DNA of 64,000 bases, taken from NCBI GenBank assembly GCA_934359755.1, contig CAKRLV010000004.1, positions 1 through 64,000 on the forward strand, read 5' to 3'. Each line of letters begins with the position of its first letter. The stretch's first letter is position 1. This document shows, piece by piece, positions 1-8,089 of this stretch. This stretch comes from an uncultured Agathobacter sp. Its GTDB lineage: Bacteria; Bacillota; Clostridia; Lachnospirales; Lachnospiraceae. The position numbers and the translations under genes were made by a program. The notes beneath the pieces are model-generated. The model did not search any database. It was not told where the DNA came from and saw only the letters and a program-made list of their open reading frames with translations.

Positions 1-162
1 GAGGAAAATATACATTGGCTGCTTGAGATGTACTGTCAGAGTTCAATTTACATGACTATCAAATGGGTCATGGGAGGGTTGGACTGCACGCCAGAAGAGC
101 TTGCGGCTATACTGGTGGATGCCATGCCAGAGAAGCTAGTACACCGAATAATAAATAACTGA
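1..162 (+). CDS. TetR-type regulator, C-terminal fragment (5' end outside window)
   Basis: The frame is open from base 1 to a TGA at 160-162 and encodes about 53 residues. It includes a WLLEMYCQSSIYMTIKWV segment and a TPEELAAILVDAMP segment, which resemble the last helix of the ligand-binding domain of TetR/AcrR regulators in Clostridia, where a short helix typically ends the protein. The DNA-binding half lies outside the window, so the family call rests on the C-terminus alone. The last nine codons (from about 136) lie inside the left arm of an inverted-repeat element, so the present C-terminus appears to be supplied by an insertion. Its target could be the downstream alcohol dehydrogenase or an upstream gene; the window cannot decide. 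Confidence 0.5.
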   Translation, partial: EENIHWLLEMYCQSSIYMTIKWVMGGLDCTPEELAAILVDAMPEKLVHRIINN

Positions 163-300
163 CACCTTGACTTGGCTGATTTTTCATCTGCTGCGTTGTC
201 GTCAATCGACGTAGCCACCGCTACGCCTCATTCCTCCGCCTTGCATATGAAACAATCATCCAGCGTCAATGTATCAGAAACTTATTATTCGGTGTACTAG
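136..300. mobile_element. MITE-like inverted-repeat element, ~165 bp
   Basis: The 19-base sequence ctagtacaccgaataataa at 136-154 is repeated exactly in inverted orientation at 282-300. The interior contains a perfect 6-bp hairpin with a 4-base loop at 210-225 (cgtagc-cacc-gctacg) and a partial ttttcat/atgaaa pairing. There is no open frame inside. The size, terminal inverted repeats and lack of coding fit a miniature non-autonomous element or a large REP-type repeat. I see no clear target-site duplication. The left arm overlaps the 3' end of the TetR-type gene. Confidence 0.6.
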
Positions 301-449
301 TTGATATATTCATGGAGCTTGGAATACTAAAATAGGAAATTCTATAGGCATTTTTACCGAATAAAAGTGTGTAGATTTGGAATAAATCACGAAACTAATG
401 CAAAAGGTTACACTTGACTGATTTTGTAACTTTTCTTTTTTGCTGGTCG

Positions 450-467
450 TTGTTAACATGTTAATAA
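450..467. promoter_or_regulatory. Probable Rex (redox repressor) operator
   Basis: The site ttgttaacatgttaataa matches the clostridial Rex pattern TTGTTAA-N4-TTAACAA at all but one defined position. It contains the perfect 12-bp palindrome ttaacatgttaa at 453-464. It lies 36 bases before the ATG of the iron-dependent lactaldehyde reductase, an NADH-linked enzyme of the type Rex commonly controls. The site is seen directly; Rex binding is inferred. Confidence 0.6.
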
Positions 468-502
468 ATAGAGAAGGAACAGTACAGAAAGGAAGTAAAA
501 CT

Positions 503-1648
503 ATGGCAAACAGAATTAACTTAAACGGTACATCTTATCATGGAGCAGGTGCAATTGCTGAAATTGCAAACGAGGCAAAAGCACATGGATTTAAGAAAGC
601 ATTTGTATGTTCTGATCCTGATTTGATTAAATTCAATGTTACAAGCAAGGTAACAGATATTCTTGATAAAGAGAATCTGGCATATGAGATTTATTCTGAT
701 ATTAAGGCAAATCCTACTATTCAGAACGTGCAGCATGGAGTAGAGGCATTCAAGAAATCAGAGGCTGATTATATCGTTGCAATCGGTGGTGGTTCATCTA
801 TGGACACAGCAAAGGCAATTGGTATTATCATTGCAAACCCTGAGTTTGAAGATGTGAGAAGTCTTGAGGGCACTGCTCCTACCAAGAATCCTTGTGTTCC
901 AATCATTGCAGTTCCAACCACAGCAGGAACAGCAGCAGAGGTTACAATCAACTACGTTATCACAGATATTGAGAAAAAGCGTAAATTCGTATGTGTTGAC
1001 CCACATGATATGCCAATTGTAGCAATTGTAGACCCAGAGATGATGTCATCTATGCCAAAGGGACTTACAGCTTCTACAGGTATGGACGCTCTTACTCACG
1101 CAATCGAGGGCTACACTACAAAGGCAGCCTGGGAAATGACAGATATGTTCCATCTGAAAGCAATAGAGTTAATCTCAAAATCTCTTCGTGGAGCTGTTGA
1201 TAATACTAAAGAAGGCCGTGAGGGAATGGCTCTCGGCGAGTACATTGCTGGTATGGGATTCTCAAATGTAGGTCTTGGAATCGCTCACTCAATGGCACAT
1301 ACACTTGGTGCTGTATATGATACTCCACATGGTGTTGCCTGTGCTATGATGCTTCCAATCGTTATGGAGTACAATCAGGATTGTACAGGAGAGAAGTATC
1401 GTGAGATTTCCCGTGCTATGGGTGTTAAGAATGTGGATTCTATGTCTCAGGATGAGTACAGAAAGGCAGCAATTGATGCAGTCAGAAAGCTGTCTGTTGA
1501 TGTTGGAATTCCAACAAAGCTTGAGGCTATCAAGGAAGAGGATTTACAGTTTCTGGCAGAGTCTGCACACGCTGATGCATGCGCACCTGGTAATCCAAAG
1601 GATGCAAGCGTAGAAGACTTAAAGGCTTTGTTTAGAAAGATTATGTAA
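503..1648 (+). CDS. fucO: Lactaldehyde reductase / iron-containing alcohol dehydrogenase
   Basis: This 381-aa group III iron-dependent alcohol dehydrogenase would reduce L-lactaldehyde to 1,2-propanediol with NADH in fucose/rhamnose fermentation. It is close to E. coli FucO in length and in blocks such as GGGSSMDTAKAIG, PTTAGTAAEVTINYVITD and KRKFVCVDPHD. The iron ligands are present at Asp195, His199, His262 and His276. An in-frame ATG-like start lies further upstream at 440, but translation from there would cover the Rex-like operator and lacks a ribosome site. ATG 503 follows aaaggaag at 488-495 and gives the family-typical MANR start. The gene is monocistronic, with a strong terminator directly after it. 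Activity on other short alcohols or aldehydes is possible. Confidence 0.88.
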   Translation: MANRINLNGTSYHGAGAIAEIANEAKAHGFKKAFVCSDPDLIKFNVTSKVTDILDKENLAYEIYSDIKANPTIQNVQHGVEAFKKSEADYIVAIGGGSSMDTAKAIGIIIANPEFEDVRSLEGTAPTKNPCVPIIAVPTTAGTAAEVTINYVITDIEKKRKFVCVDPHDMPIVAIVDPEMMSSMPKGLTASTGMDALTHAIEGYTTKAAWEMTDMFHLKAIELISKSLRGAVDNTKEGREGMALGEYIAGMGFSNVGLGIAHSMAHTLGAVYDTPHGVACAMMLPIVMEYNQDCTGEKYREISRAMGVKNVDSMSQDEYRKAAIDAVRKLSVDVGIPTKLEAIKEEDLQFLAESAHADACAPGNPKDASVEDLKALFRKIM

Positions 1649-1669
1649 TTAATAGCATAAAGATGTTAG

Positions 1670-1702
1670 AAGGGCAGACCTGAATAAAGGGTCTGCCTTT
1701 TT
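1670..1702 (+). terminator. Rho-independent terminator after fucO
   Basis: An 8-bp stem, ggcagacc (1673-1680) with ggtctgcc (1690-1697), is followed by a T run. Confidence 0.85.
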
Positions 1703-1958
1703 AGCATACCAAAGTATGCAGCAAAAGCTGCCAGTGGCAGGCTGTGTCTGCCTGGAGCATAAGGAGGCTGCGGACTTATATAAGCTCTTGAACAAGATAT
1801 TGTGTAGAATTAATTCCTGGTATTGCATATGAAGAAGCTTTATTCTATATTTCCCATTGCGTTTATCTAAATTTAGTGATATGCTTTTTACGTCTTTGTG
1901 AGTTTTTATTTTTTACAAAGATGTATATCTAGAGAATAGTATAAAAAGGAGTTTGAAA
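1703..1958. other. Intergenic stretch with little structure
   Basis: No gene is supported here. There is a small perfect hairpin (ctgcca-g-tggcag, about 1729-1741). A longer 9-bp pairing between cgtctttgt and acaaagatg lies near 1888-1925, just before the next gene. No riboswitch was recognised. Confidence 0.4.
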
Positions 1959-2336
1959 ATGGCATTAACAGAACAGAAGAAACAGGAATGGGAAGAAACT
2001 TTACGTAAAAGCGAATTGATTAGTGGATCTGATAGAATCACAGATCATACACAGGGTGATTTATGGGAAATGTTATCTCAGACAAGAGGTAATTTTTTCC
2101 TCACAGAAACAAGTCTCATATTTGTAGGTGGTCTTTTAGGAGCTAAAACACTTAATATTCCTTTTAATAAGATCACAGCTCTTTCACTTTGCAATGTAGG
2201 TGGTATAATACCTATTATGCCAACCGGTATCAAAGTTACATACACAGATGAAAAGGGTAAAAACCGTACAGCAAAATGCTCTGTACTTAAAAGAAAAATG
2301 TGGCTTGAACAAATCAAAAATAAAGCAAATATCTAG
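1959..2336 (+). CDS. Small PH/GRAM-like domain protein
   Basis: This is a 125-aa soluble protein with no signal peptide. ATG 1959 follows aaaagga (1944-1950) at good spacing; a TTG two codons upstream is less likely. The first 35 residues are charged and helical. They are followed by alternating hydrophobic strands: FFLTETSLIFVGG, LNIPFNKITALSL, GIKVTYTD and a final basic helix around RKMWLEQIKNK. This pattern of a strand, an LNIPFNKI turn and a last amphipathic helix resembles bacterial PH or GRAM domains, which often bind membranes or partner proteins. The fold assignment is inferred and there is no functional clue from neighbours. A terminator follows. Confidence 0.5.
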   Translation: MALTEQKKQEWEETLRKSELISGSDRITDHTQGDLWEMLSQTRGNFFLTETSLIFVGGLLGAKTLNIPFNKITALSLCNVGGIIPIMPTGIKVTYTDEKGKNRTAKCSVLKRKMWLEQIKNKANI

Positions 2337-2362
2337 TTTATATATTTTTGGCATATAAACTC

Positions 2363-2410
2363 AAAAGGCACCAACTATCTTGTTAATCATAGGTAGCTGG
2401 TGCCTTATTT
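2363..2410 (+). terminator. Terminator after PH-like gene
   Basis: An extended stem pairs aaggcaccaactatc (2365-2379) with the ggtagctggtgcctt arm ending near 2406, followed by a T-rich tail. Confidence 0.75.
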
Positions 2411-2424
2411 TATATTTCGAATAA

Positions 2425-2595
2425 TATATTCAAGCTAAATTAGACAAATATGCTATAGAGCAGATGTGCGCTTCACTTAAATTTCCTGGAAGCACTTACT
2501 ATGCTGCATTAAATCATGTTCCCGCAAAAAGAAAACAGGAATATATGGAATTTTGCAATGTGATATTAATAAAGAGAAAGAAATATCATTATTAA
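2425..2595 (+). pseudogene. IS3-family transposase (OrfB) remnant
   Basis: The frame from 2425 to the TAA at 2593-2595 reads KYAIEQMCASLKFPGSTYY, then VPAKRKQEYMEFCN. This matches the N-terminal segment of IS3-family OrfB transposases of Firmicutes (MC..L..PRSTYY, then an R.EE helix). There is no start codon, no helix-turn-helix OrfA and no DDE catalytic region, and the sequence after about 2560 loses similarity. It is a short decayed fragment. Matching inverted repeats were not found nearby. Confidence 0.55.
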
Positions 2596-2757
2596 TTTTG
2601 AATAAATTGATTATCAGAAACGAATTGAAATGTAAGGATATGCATAATTGCCAAGCATAAAATCGTATGATATACTAGGACGAAAGTATGTAAAAGTAGA
2701 TGAGTTAAATAGTACATAAAACAGCAAAATGATAGTGTCTGTATTAGATACGAATAA

Positions 2758-4440
2758 ATGGTGATTATTATGTTGAAAGATAAAAATATAATAGTAAGAA
2801 TGGTTTTGTTTTTCATGATTCTGTTTGTACTTGCAGTTATAGTGCAATTGCACATTAATAAATTTCTGAGAAAAAATCAAGTTAATTTGGACGATGGCTG
2901 GAATATCAGTATAAATGGAGAAGAGTATGAGAACATAAATCTGTCAGAATTTCATTTGCCGGCGACAGAGCGCGGAACCGAAATTATATTTAGACGTGTT
3001 CTTCCACAAGCAAAATATGAACAGACAGCTTTAAGAATGTTAGTAAGATATAGTGCGGTTTTTATTTCTGTTGATAATGATTTGATTTTTGAAAAGAGCA
3101 TGAGCGCATATGAGAATAATCAGATAATTGGAACTGGATATATATTGGCAAAGCTTCCAACTGATTATGCAGGAAGAAAAATTGAAATTAAATTTATAAC
3201 GGGGGAGAAGAATTCATTCTTTTCATTAAGTAGAATTTCGTTAATAGATTCTACATTTGGAAACAGAGAACTTGTGCTTGAAAATATGACTACGGTTGTT
3301 ATTGCAATTTTCCTGTTTGTATTAGGCTTTTTACTTTTAATATCGACAGGAATTCTTAATGGATATGACAAAAGATTCAATTTACTTATGTCTATTGGAT
3401 TTTTCTCAGTCACAATTGCACTTTGGATGCTGTGCAACAGTAGATTGATTGAACTGATTTCATATAATTTTTCAGTCAATGTTCGAATTGAATATATTTC
3501 AATGTATCTTGCAGCATTTTTTCTTATTATTTTTGAGGCAGAATTTATGCGTAAGCCGATTTATAAGAAGGTATTTCATGGAATTGCGATTTATTTCGTT
3601 ATATTACTTGCTATATTGACTTATCTTAACGAGAGCAACATTCTTCATTATTGTAAAACAGGAACAATTTTTCATGTGAGTGCTTTTATTGCAATCATAC
3701 CGATGATTATTGAGCTGATTATTATGTCGCGTAATGCTGATATGAAAGCAGAACAATGCGTACTTCTGGGAATAGTATTTTTTGTACTTTCTGTTACGCT
3801 TGAACTTATCAGATATCGTTACAACAAAATCTGTGTGCCTGAGCATGAACTGACACAGAGCTTTGTTCCTTTAGGTACATTGATGTTTATTTTGCTGATG
3901 TTAGGCGCATTTTGCATTGTTATAATGCAAAGAGCGGTTGAGGATATGGAGCGAAAGAAATTGTACGATATGGCTTTTAGGGATGCGCTTACGAATATTA
4001 GAAATCGTGCGTGGTGCGAGAAGATTATGCATGAGTATGAAGAAAATCATAAACCAATCTCTATTATCAATATTGATTTGAACTATTTCAAACATGTGAA
4101 TGATACATATGGACATGCAAAAGGGGATGAGCTGCTTATACAGTTTGCGGAGATTTTGCAGAACAATTTTCCTGAAAATGCATGCGTCGGACGAATGGGC
4201 GGAGACGAATTTATTGTCATTATGGATTATGAAAATGACGAGCAGCTTGATTCTAAAATTGAACATATTAAAAATGTAGTGGACGGGCACAATAAAAAAG
4301 CTACAGAAGAAGGGCAGATTTCATTTTCATATGGATATTCTTCGAACGAGAATGATAAGGAACTTTCAGTATGGAAAGTGTATGAAGAAGCAGATCACAA
4401 GATGTATGCGTACAAGCAGCAATACAAGATGGCAAGGTGA
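2758..4440 (+). CDS. Membrane diguanylate cyclase (GGDEF)
   Basis: This 560-aa protein would make cyclic di-GMP from two GTP. Residues ~14-33 form a membrane anchor. Residues ~34-175 are an extracytoplasmic sensor with a strand-rich start around DDGWNISINGEEYENI. Seven closely spaced membrane segments occupy ~176-392, the layout of 7TM-DISM sensors. The catalytic domain begins after ~400 and has an intact GGDEF at about 481-485 preceded by RM. The RxxD inhibitory site expected five residues before GGDEF is absent, so product inhibition through that site is unlikely. No clear ribosome site precedes 2758; ATG 2770 is an equal alternative. The ligand is unknown. Confidence 0.88.
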   Translation: MVIIMLKDKNIIVRMVLFFMILFVLAVIVQLHINKFLRKNQVNLDDGWNISINGEEYENINLSEFHLPATERGTEIIFRRVLPQAKYEQTALRMLVRYSAVFISVDNDLIFEKSMSAYENNQIIGTGYILAKLPTDYAGRKIEIKFITGEKNSFFSLSRISLIDSTFGNRELVLENMTTVVIAIFLFVLGFLLLISTGILNGYDKRFNLLMSIGFFSVTIALWMLCNSRLIELISYNFSVNVRIEYISMYLAAFFLIIFEAEFMRKPIYKKVFHGIAIYFVILLAILTYLNESNILHYCKTGTIFHVSAFIAIIPMIIELIIMSRNADMKAEQCVLLGIVFFVLSVTLELIRYRYNKICVPEHELTQSFVPLGTLMFILLMLGAFCIVIMQRAVEDMERKKLYDMAFRDALTNIRNRAWCEKIMHEYEENHKPISIINIDLNYFKHVNDTYGHAKGDELLIQFAEILQNNFPENACVGRMGGDEFIVIMDYENDEQLDSKIEHIKNVVDGHNKKATEEGQISFSYGYSSNENDKELSVWKVYEEADHKMYAYKQQYKMAR

Positions 4441-4463
4441 TTTGGAGTGCAAAATTTTAGTGG

Positions 4464-4492
4464 TTTCAAAATCACAAGACGTATGCTATAAT
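4464..4492 (+). promoter_or_regulatory. Sigma-A promoter for ychF
   Basis: TTTCAA (4464-4469), a 17-base spacer and a consensus TATAAT (4487-4492), about 52 bases before the ychF start. Confidence 0.6.
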
Positions 4493-4544
4493 AGTAGGCT
4501 GTATCGAGCTCTAATATAAAGAAGTTTTAGGAGGAAATATATAA

Positions 4545-5645
4545 ATGAAACTTGGAATCGTCGGACTCCCAAATGTTGGAAAGTCTACATTATTTAACTC
4601 ACTCACAAAAGCAGGAGCACTATCTGCGAACTATCCATTTGCTACAATTGACCCAAATGTCGGAATCGTTGCAGTACCAGATGAGAGAATTGTAAAGCTT
4701 GGCGAACTCTATCACACGAAGAAAGTTACACCAGCTACAATCGAATTTGTAGATATCGCAGGACTTGTAAAGGGTGCATCAAAGGGTGAAGGATTAGGAA
4801 ACCAGTTCCTTGCCAATATTCGTGAGGTTGACGCAATCGTGCATGTGGTACGTTGCTTTGAGGATACAAATATTATCCATGTAGATGGTTCGGTAGATCC
4901 AGCAAGAGATATAGAGACAATTAACTTAGAACTTATTTTCTCTGATATAGAGATTCTTGACAGAAGAATTTCAAAGATTGCAAAGCAGGCCAGAATGGAC
5001 AAGACTCTTGCCAAAGAACTTGAACTTGTAGAGGCAATCAAGGCTCATCTTGAAGAGGGAAAAATGGCAAGAACATTTGAAGTGCCTGACGATGATGACG
5101 CAGTTATCTGGTTTAAGGGTTACAATCTTCTTACAGCGAAGCCAACAATCTATGCTGCCAATGTAAAAGAGGATGATCTTGCAGATGATGGAGCTTCAAA
5201 TCCAAATGTAGCAAAGGTTAAAGAACTTGCTAAAGCAGAAGGGTCAGAGGCATTTGTAATCTGTGCACAGATTGAGCAGGAACTTGCTGATTTAGATGAT
5301 GACGAGAAAGCAGAATTCCTTGCAGACTTGGGTGTTGAATCATCAGGACTTGATAAGTTAGTTGCTGCAAGCTACAGTCTTCTTGGACTTATCAGTTATC
5401 TTACAGCAGGAGAGGATGAGTGCCGTGCATGGACTATTACAAAGGGAACTAAGGCACCACAGGCTGCTGGTAAAATACATACAGATTTCGAGAGAGGATT
5501 TATTAAGGCAGAAGTTGTAAATTACAAAGATCTTCTTGAACTTGGAAGTCTTGCAGCCGCAAGAGAAAAAGGACTTGTTGGAATGGAAGGCAAGGAGTAC
5601 GTTGTACAGGACGGAGATGTAATCTTATTTAGATTCAATGTTTAA
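4545..5645 (+). CDS. ychF: Redox-responsive ribosome-associated ATPase YchF
   Basis: This 366-aa member of the Obg/YchF P-loop family is conserved in nearly all bacteria. It binds ribosomes and hydrolyses ATP rather than GTP. Visible elements are the Walker [10 protein letters not shown] near residue 7, the [11 protein letters not shown] switch region, the [20 protein letters not shown] block and NVKED in place of the GTP-specific NKxD. It ends in a TGS domain around [12 protein letters not shown] and [11 protein letters not shown]. Length is normal. The start follows taggaggaaat, an excellent ribosome site. It is separate from the upstream GGDEF gene and has its own promoter. Confidence 0.96.
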   Translation: MKLGIVGLPNVGKSTLFNSLTKAGALSANYPFATIDPNVGIVAVPDERIVKLGELYHTKKVTPATIEFVDIAGLVKGASKGEGLGNQFLANIREVDAIVHVVRCFEDTNIIHVDGSVDPARDIETINLELIFSDIEILDRRISKIAKQARMDKTLAKELELVEAIKAHLEEGKMARTFEVPDDDDAVIWFKGYNLLTAKPTIYAANVKEDDLADDGASNPNVAKVKELAKAEGSEAFVICAQIEQELADLDDDEKAEFLADLGVESSGLDKLVAASYSLLGLISYLTAGEDECRAWTITKGTKAPQAAGKIHTDFERGFIKAEVVNYKDLLELGSLAAAREKGLVGMEGKEYVVQDGDVILFRFNV

Positions 5646-5652
5646 GAACATT

Positions 5653-5692
5653 CACCTCCCTAAGGCATATTATGTTTTAGGGAGGTGTTTTT
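5653..5692 (+). terminator. Terminator hairpin that also holds the ribosome site of the next gene
   Basis: A perfect 10-bp stem pairs cacctcccta (5653-5662) with tagggaggtg (5678-5687) and is followed by ttttt (5688-5692). The right arm contains GGGAGGTG, the only Shine-Dalgarno sequence for the ATG at 5693. The same hairpin can therefore end ychF transcription and mask the ribosome site of the YlmC/YmxH gene in read-through RNA. Confidence 0.8.
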
Positions 5693-5944
5693 ATGCGTTT
5701 TATGGACCTATGTGATAAAGCTGTGGTATGTGCAAGTGATTGCAGGTGTCTTGGACATGTGAGTGATATAGAATTCGATTCGAAATGTGGTGAGATACGT
5801 GCTATAATCGTACCGGGTCCGGCTAAATACCTTGGATGTCTGTTTAGGGATGAAGATATTTGCATACCGTGGGTTAATATTATAAGAATAGGACCTGATA
5901 TAATTTTGGTGGAGTTAAAAAATAAAATAGATCGGCAAGGGTGA
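5693..5944 (+). CDS. YlmC/YmxH family PRC-barrel protein
   Basis: This 83-aa protein has the short PRC-barrel form of the sporulation-associated YlmC/YmxH family: MRF.DL.DK.VV near the start, RCLGHVSDIEFD, then a GEIRAIIVPGP strand and PWVNIIRIGPDIILVEL at the end. Its biochemical role is not established; B. subtilis members are linked to sporulation. The start is fixed by GGGAGGTG at 5680-5687. That ribosome site lies in the right arm of a terminator-like hairpin, so translation may depend on whether transcription starts inside or upstream of the hairpin. Confidence 0.8.
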   Translation: MRFMDLCDKAVVCASDCRCLGHVSDIEFDSKCGEIRAIIVPGPAKYLGCLFRDEDICIPWVNIIRIGPDIILVELKNKIDRQG

Positions 5945-5960
5945 TTACAAGGAAAAATAG

Positions 5961-6075
5961 CAAAATAACAATCACCTCAAATTTAACAATCAGAAATTTA
6001 ACAATTACCTAAAATTTAACAATCAGAAATTTAACAATCAGAAATTTAACAATCACTTCAAATTTAGCAATCACT
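5961..6075. repeat. AT-rich short tandem repeats upstream of nrdR
   Basis: About seven imperfect copies of a 15-18-base unit, core aaatttaacaatca followed by a short variable piece (gaa, cctc or cttc). They end immediately before the nrdR promoter. They are too short and too variable to be a CRISPR array. Confidence 0.75.
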
Positions 6076-6078
6076 TAG

Positions 6079-6107
6079 TTGACAACAAATTTAAGGAAAG
6101 TTATACT
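6079..6107 (+). promoter_or_regulatory. Sigma-A promoter for nrdR
   Basis: A consensus TTGACA at 6079-6084, 17 bases, then TATACT at 6102-6107. It lies directly after the tandem repeats and 36 bases before the nrdR start. Confidence 0.85.
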
Positions 6108-6142
6108 TCTATATATATACACCACATATGGGAGGTAGTAAG

Positions 6143-6592
6143 ATGAAATGTCCATTTTGTAGTAGTGAGAACACACGGGTTATAGACTCAAGACCGGCTG
6201 ATGACAATAACTCAATCCGTCGTCGCAGATTATGTGATGATTGCAATAAGCGATTCACTACTTATGAGAAGGTAGAGACAATTCCACTTATTGTCATTAA
6301 GAAGGACAACAATCGTGAGCAGTATGATAGAGCGAAGATAGAAGCAGGTGTTTTACTTGCATGTCATAAGAGACCAATCTCTGCGGATCAGATTACACAG
6401 ATTGTAGATGACGTTGAAGTGGAAATTTTTAGCAGAGAAGAAAAAGAGATTCCTACATCTGCCATTGGTGAGATGATTATGGATCGACTTAAGGATTTAG
6501 ATGCAGTTGCATATGTTAGATTTGCATCTGTATATAGAGAATTTAAAGATGTAAATACATTCATGAATGAACTAAAGAAAATGCTTGTTTAG
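6143..6592 (+). CDS. nrdR: Transcriptional repressor NrdR
   Basis: This 149-aa zinc-ribbon plus ATP-cone regulator represses ribonucleotide reductase genes in response to (d)ATP. The N-terminus has MKCPFC and, further on, CDDCNKRF, the four zinc cysteines. R-rich RRRRLCD and FTTYEKVE follow, then the ATP-cone from about residue 48. The length is that of the family. The start is ATG 6143 with ggaggtag just upstream; the in-frame ATG at 6128 would add five residues and lacks a ribosome site. No NrdR box was searched exhaustively, and no ribonucleotide reductase gene lies in this window. Confidence 0.96.
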   Translation: MKCPFCSSENTRVIDSRPADDNNSIRRRRLCDDCNKRFTTYEKVETIPLIVIKKDNNREQYDRAKIEAGVLLACHKRPISADQITQIVDDVEVEIFSREEKEIPTSAIGEMIMDRLKDLDAVAYVRFASVYREFKDVNTFMNELKKMLV

Positions 6593-6652
6593 TTCGATAT
6601 ATTGTGTATGTGATAATAAATGCTTATATGAGCAGAAATTTAGAGGGATAGA

Positions 6653-7054
6653 ATGAATATTTCAGGAATCAGACCAAGTGAGTCTTTTTATTCATACAAT
6701 TCCATAAAGCTTAACGAACTTAGAAACCAGCAGATTGCTGCATCTAAGGAAGCAGTAGCAGTACAGCAGCCACAGGATTTAGAGACAGCTATCGCAGCCG
6801 AGTCTATGCCAGTGCAGAACTATAATTCATTTGATTATGCACAGCAGTACAATCCTGATGAGAACTTTGAACTTAAGGGTATTGACAGTGATATCAATAA
6901 GCTCGACGTGCAGAAGGCTATTTCTGAGTTAGACAAGGATCAGGTTCTACAGCAGTACCAGTTTTTTGTTGGTACTACGCCTGCACCTATTTCTGCCACA
7001 AGTGAACCACAGTCACAGACAACACTTCGTTCAGGAGAGAATTTTTATCTATGA
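6653..7054 (+). CDS. Conserved hypothetical protein, Lachnospiraceae type
   Basis: This 133-aa protein has no signal peptide, no membrane segment and a Gln/Ser/Ala-rich, probably disordered composition. It begins MNISGIRPSESFYSYNSIKL, followed by a helix around LRNQQIAASKEA. Near residue 75 is a DENFELKGIDSDINKLDVQKAISELDKDQVLQQYQFFVG block that is the best-ordered part. I do not recognise a domain. Its stop overlaps the start of the YqeG gene by four bases (ATGA), so the two are translationally coupled. The N-terminal style recurs in two other signal-less proteins here (50567 and 52719). Confidence 0.7.
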   Translation: MNISGIRPSESFYSYNSIKLNELRNQQIAASKEAVAVQQPQDLETAIAAESMPVQNYNSFDYAQQYNPDENFELKGIDSDINKLDVQKAISELDKDQVLQQYQFFVGTTPAPISATSEPQSQTTLRSGENFYL

Positions 7055-7584
7055 TTTGCTTGTTTCCAGGGGAATACTTAGATTCCACATATGATATAGA
7101 TTTTGATAAATTATATAAAGAAGGATACAGGGGGGTTATCTTCGATATAGACAACACGCTTGTACCACATGGAGCGCCTGCTGATGAGCGGGCGATTTCT
7201 TTGTTTAATCATCTTAAAGAACTTGGCTTTTCGTGTATGCTTTTATCGAACAATAAAGAACCGAGAGTGAAGATGTTTAATGATGCTGTGCATGTGAATT
7301 ATATGTATAAGGCAGGAAAACCAAAGCCTGCTGGATATAAGAAGGCAATGCACAGATTAGGAACGACTACGAAGAATACTATATTTGTGGGCGACCAGAT
7401 TTTTACGGATATTATCGGGGCTAATCTTGCAGATATACGAACTATTTTAGTTAAGCCGATACACCCGAAGGAAGAAATCCAGATAGTTCTTAAGCGATTT
7501 CTTGAAAAGCCCATAATAGGTTGTTATCTTTTATATTGTAAGATATTTAACAAACAATACGATTCAAGTAAAAGGAGAAAATAA
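7051..7584 (+). CDS. yqeG: YqeG family HAD IIIA-type phosphatase
   Basis: This 177-aa cytoplasmic HAD phosphatase belongs to a family widespread in Firmicutes. Motif I is FDIDNTLVPHG, motif II is LLSNN, the lysine motif is KAGKPKP and motif III is VGDQIFTDIIGAN, so all catalytic elements are intact. The natural substrate is not established. It overlaps the gene before by 4 bases and the rpiB gene after by 1 base (TAATG), so these three form one tightly coupled unit downstream of nrdR. Confidence 0.88.
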   Translation: MICLFPGEYLDSTYDIDFDKLYKEGYRGVIFDIDNTLVPHGAPADERAISLFNHLKELGFSCMLLSNNKEPRVKMFNDAVHVNYMYKAGKPKPAGYKKAMHRLGTTTKNTIFVGDQIFTDIIGANLADIRTILVKPIHPKEEIQIVLKRFLEKPIIGCYLLYCKIFNKQYDSSKRRK

Positions 7585-8021
7585 TGAAAATAGCAATTGG
7601 AAATGATCATGCAGCAGTAGAACTGAAGAATGTTATCATTGATTACCTCAAGGAGTTAGGTCATGAAGTTACAGATTTTGGTGCAAAAGAGGGCGAGAAA
7701 TGTGACTATCCAACAGTAGGAATAAAGGTAGGAGAAGAGGTTGCAGCACACAATTTTGATTGTGGAGTGCTTATCTGTGGAACAGGAGTTGGAATTTCTA
7801 TAGCAGCCAATAAGGTTAAAGGAATAAGAGCAGGAGTTTGTTCCGATACAGCTACAGCGCGTCTTATCAAGCAACATAACAATGCCAATATCGTAGCATT
7901 TGGAGCTCGTATTGTAGGAACAGAACTTGCTAAGGATATAGTAAAGGCATACCTTGATGCCAAGTTCGAGGGCGATCGCCACCAGCGTCGTATAGATTTA
8001 ATCTCTGATTACGAGAAATAA
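7584..8021 (+). CDS. rpiB: Ribose-5-phosphate isomerase B
   Basis: This 145-aa LacAB/RpiB family enzyme interconverts ribose-5-phosphate and ribulose-5-phosphate in the non-oxidative pentose phosphate pathway. The start MKIAIGNDHAAVELK carries the phosphate/substrate-binding DHA. The catalytic cysteine is in VLICGTGVGISIAANK, followed by the anion-hole region GIRAGVCSD and the HNNANIVAFGAR block. Length is normal. It starts on the stop codon of yqeG. Some relatives act on allose-6-phosphate; the general fermentative context favours the pentose role. Confidence 0.92.
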   Translation: MKIAIGNDHAAVELKNVIIDYLKELGHEVTDFGAKEGEKCDYPTVGIKVGEEVAAHNFDCGVLICGTGVGISIAANKVKGIRAGVCSDTATARLIKQHNNANIVAFGARIVGTELAKDIVKAYLDAKFEGDRHQRRIDLISDYEK

Positions 8022-8025
8022 AATC

Positions 8026-8054
8026 TTGAATTATTGGACGAGTTATAGTATAGT
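8026..8054 (+). promoter_or_regulatory. Sigma-A promoter for efp
   Basis: TTGAAT (8026-8031), a 17-base spacer and TATAGT (8049-8054), 36 bases before the efp start. Confidence 0.7.
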
Positions 8055-8089
8055 GTTGTAATGAATGTAAAATCAAGGAGGAAGATCGA

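Noticed and set aside
440..502. Upstream in-frame start of the fucO frame
   Set aside because: No ribosome site, and the stretch contains the Rex-like operator; ATG 503 has a good site and gives the family N-terminus.
5961..6075. CRISPR-like array
   Set aside because: Units are 15-18 bases, variable and without regular spacers.
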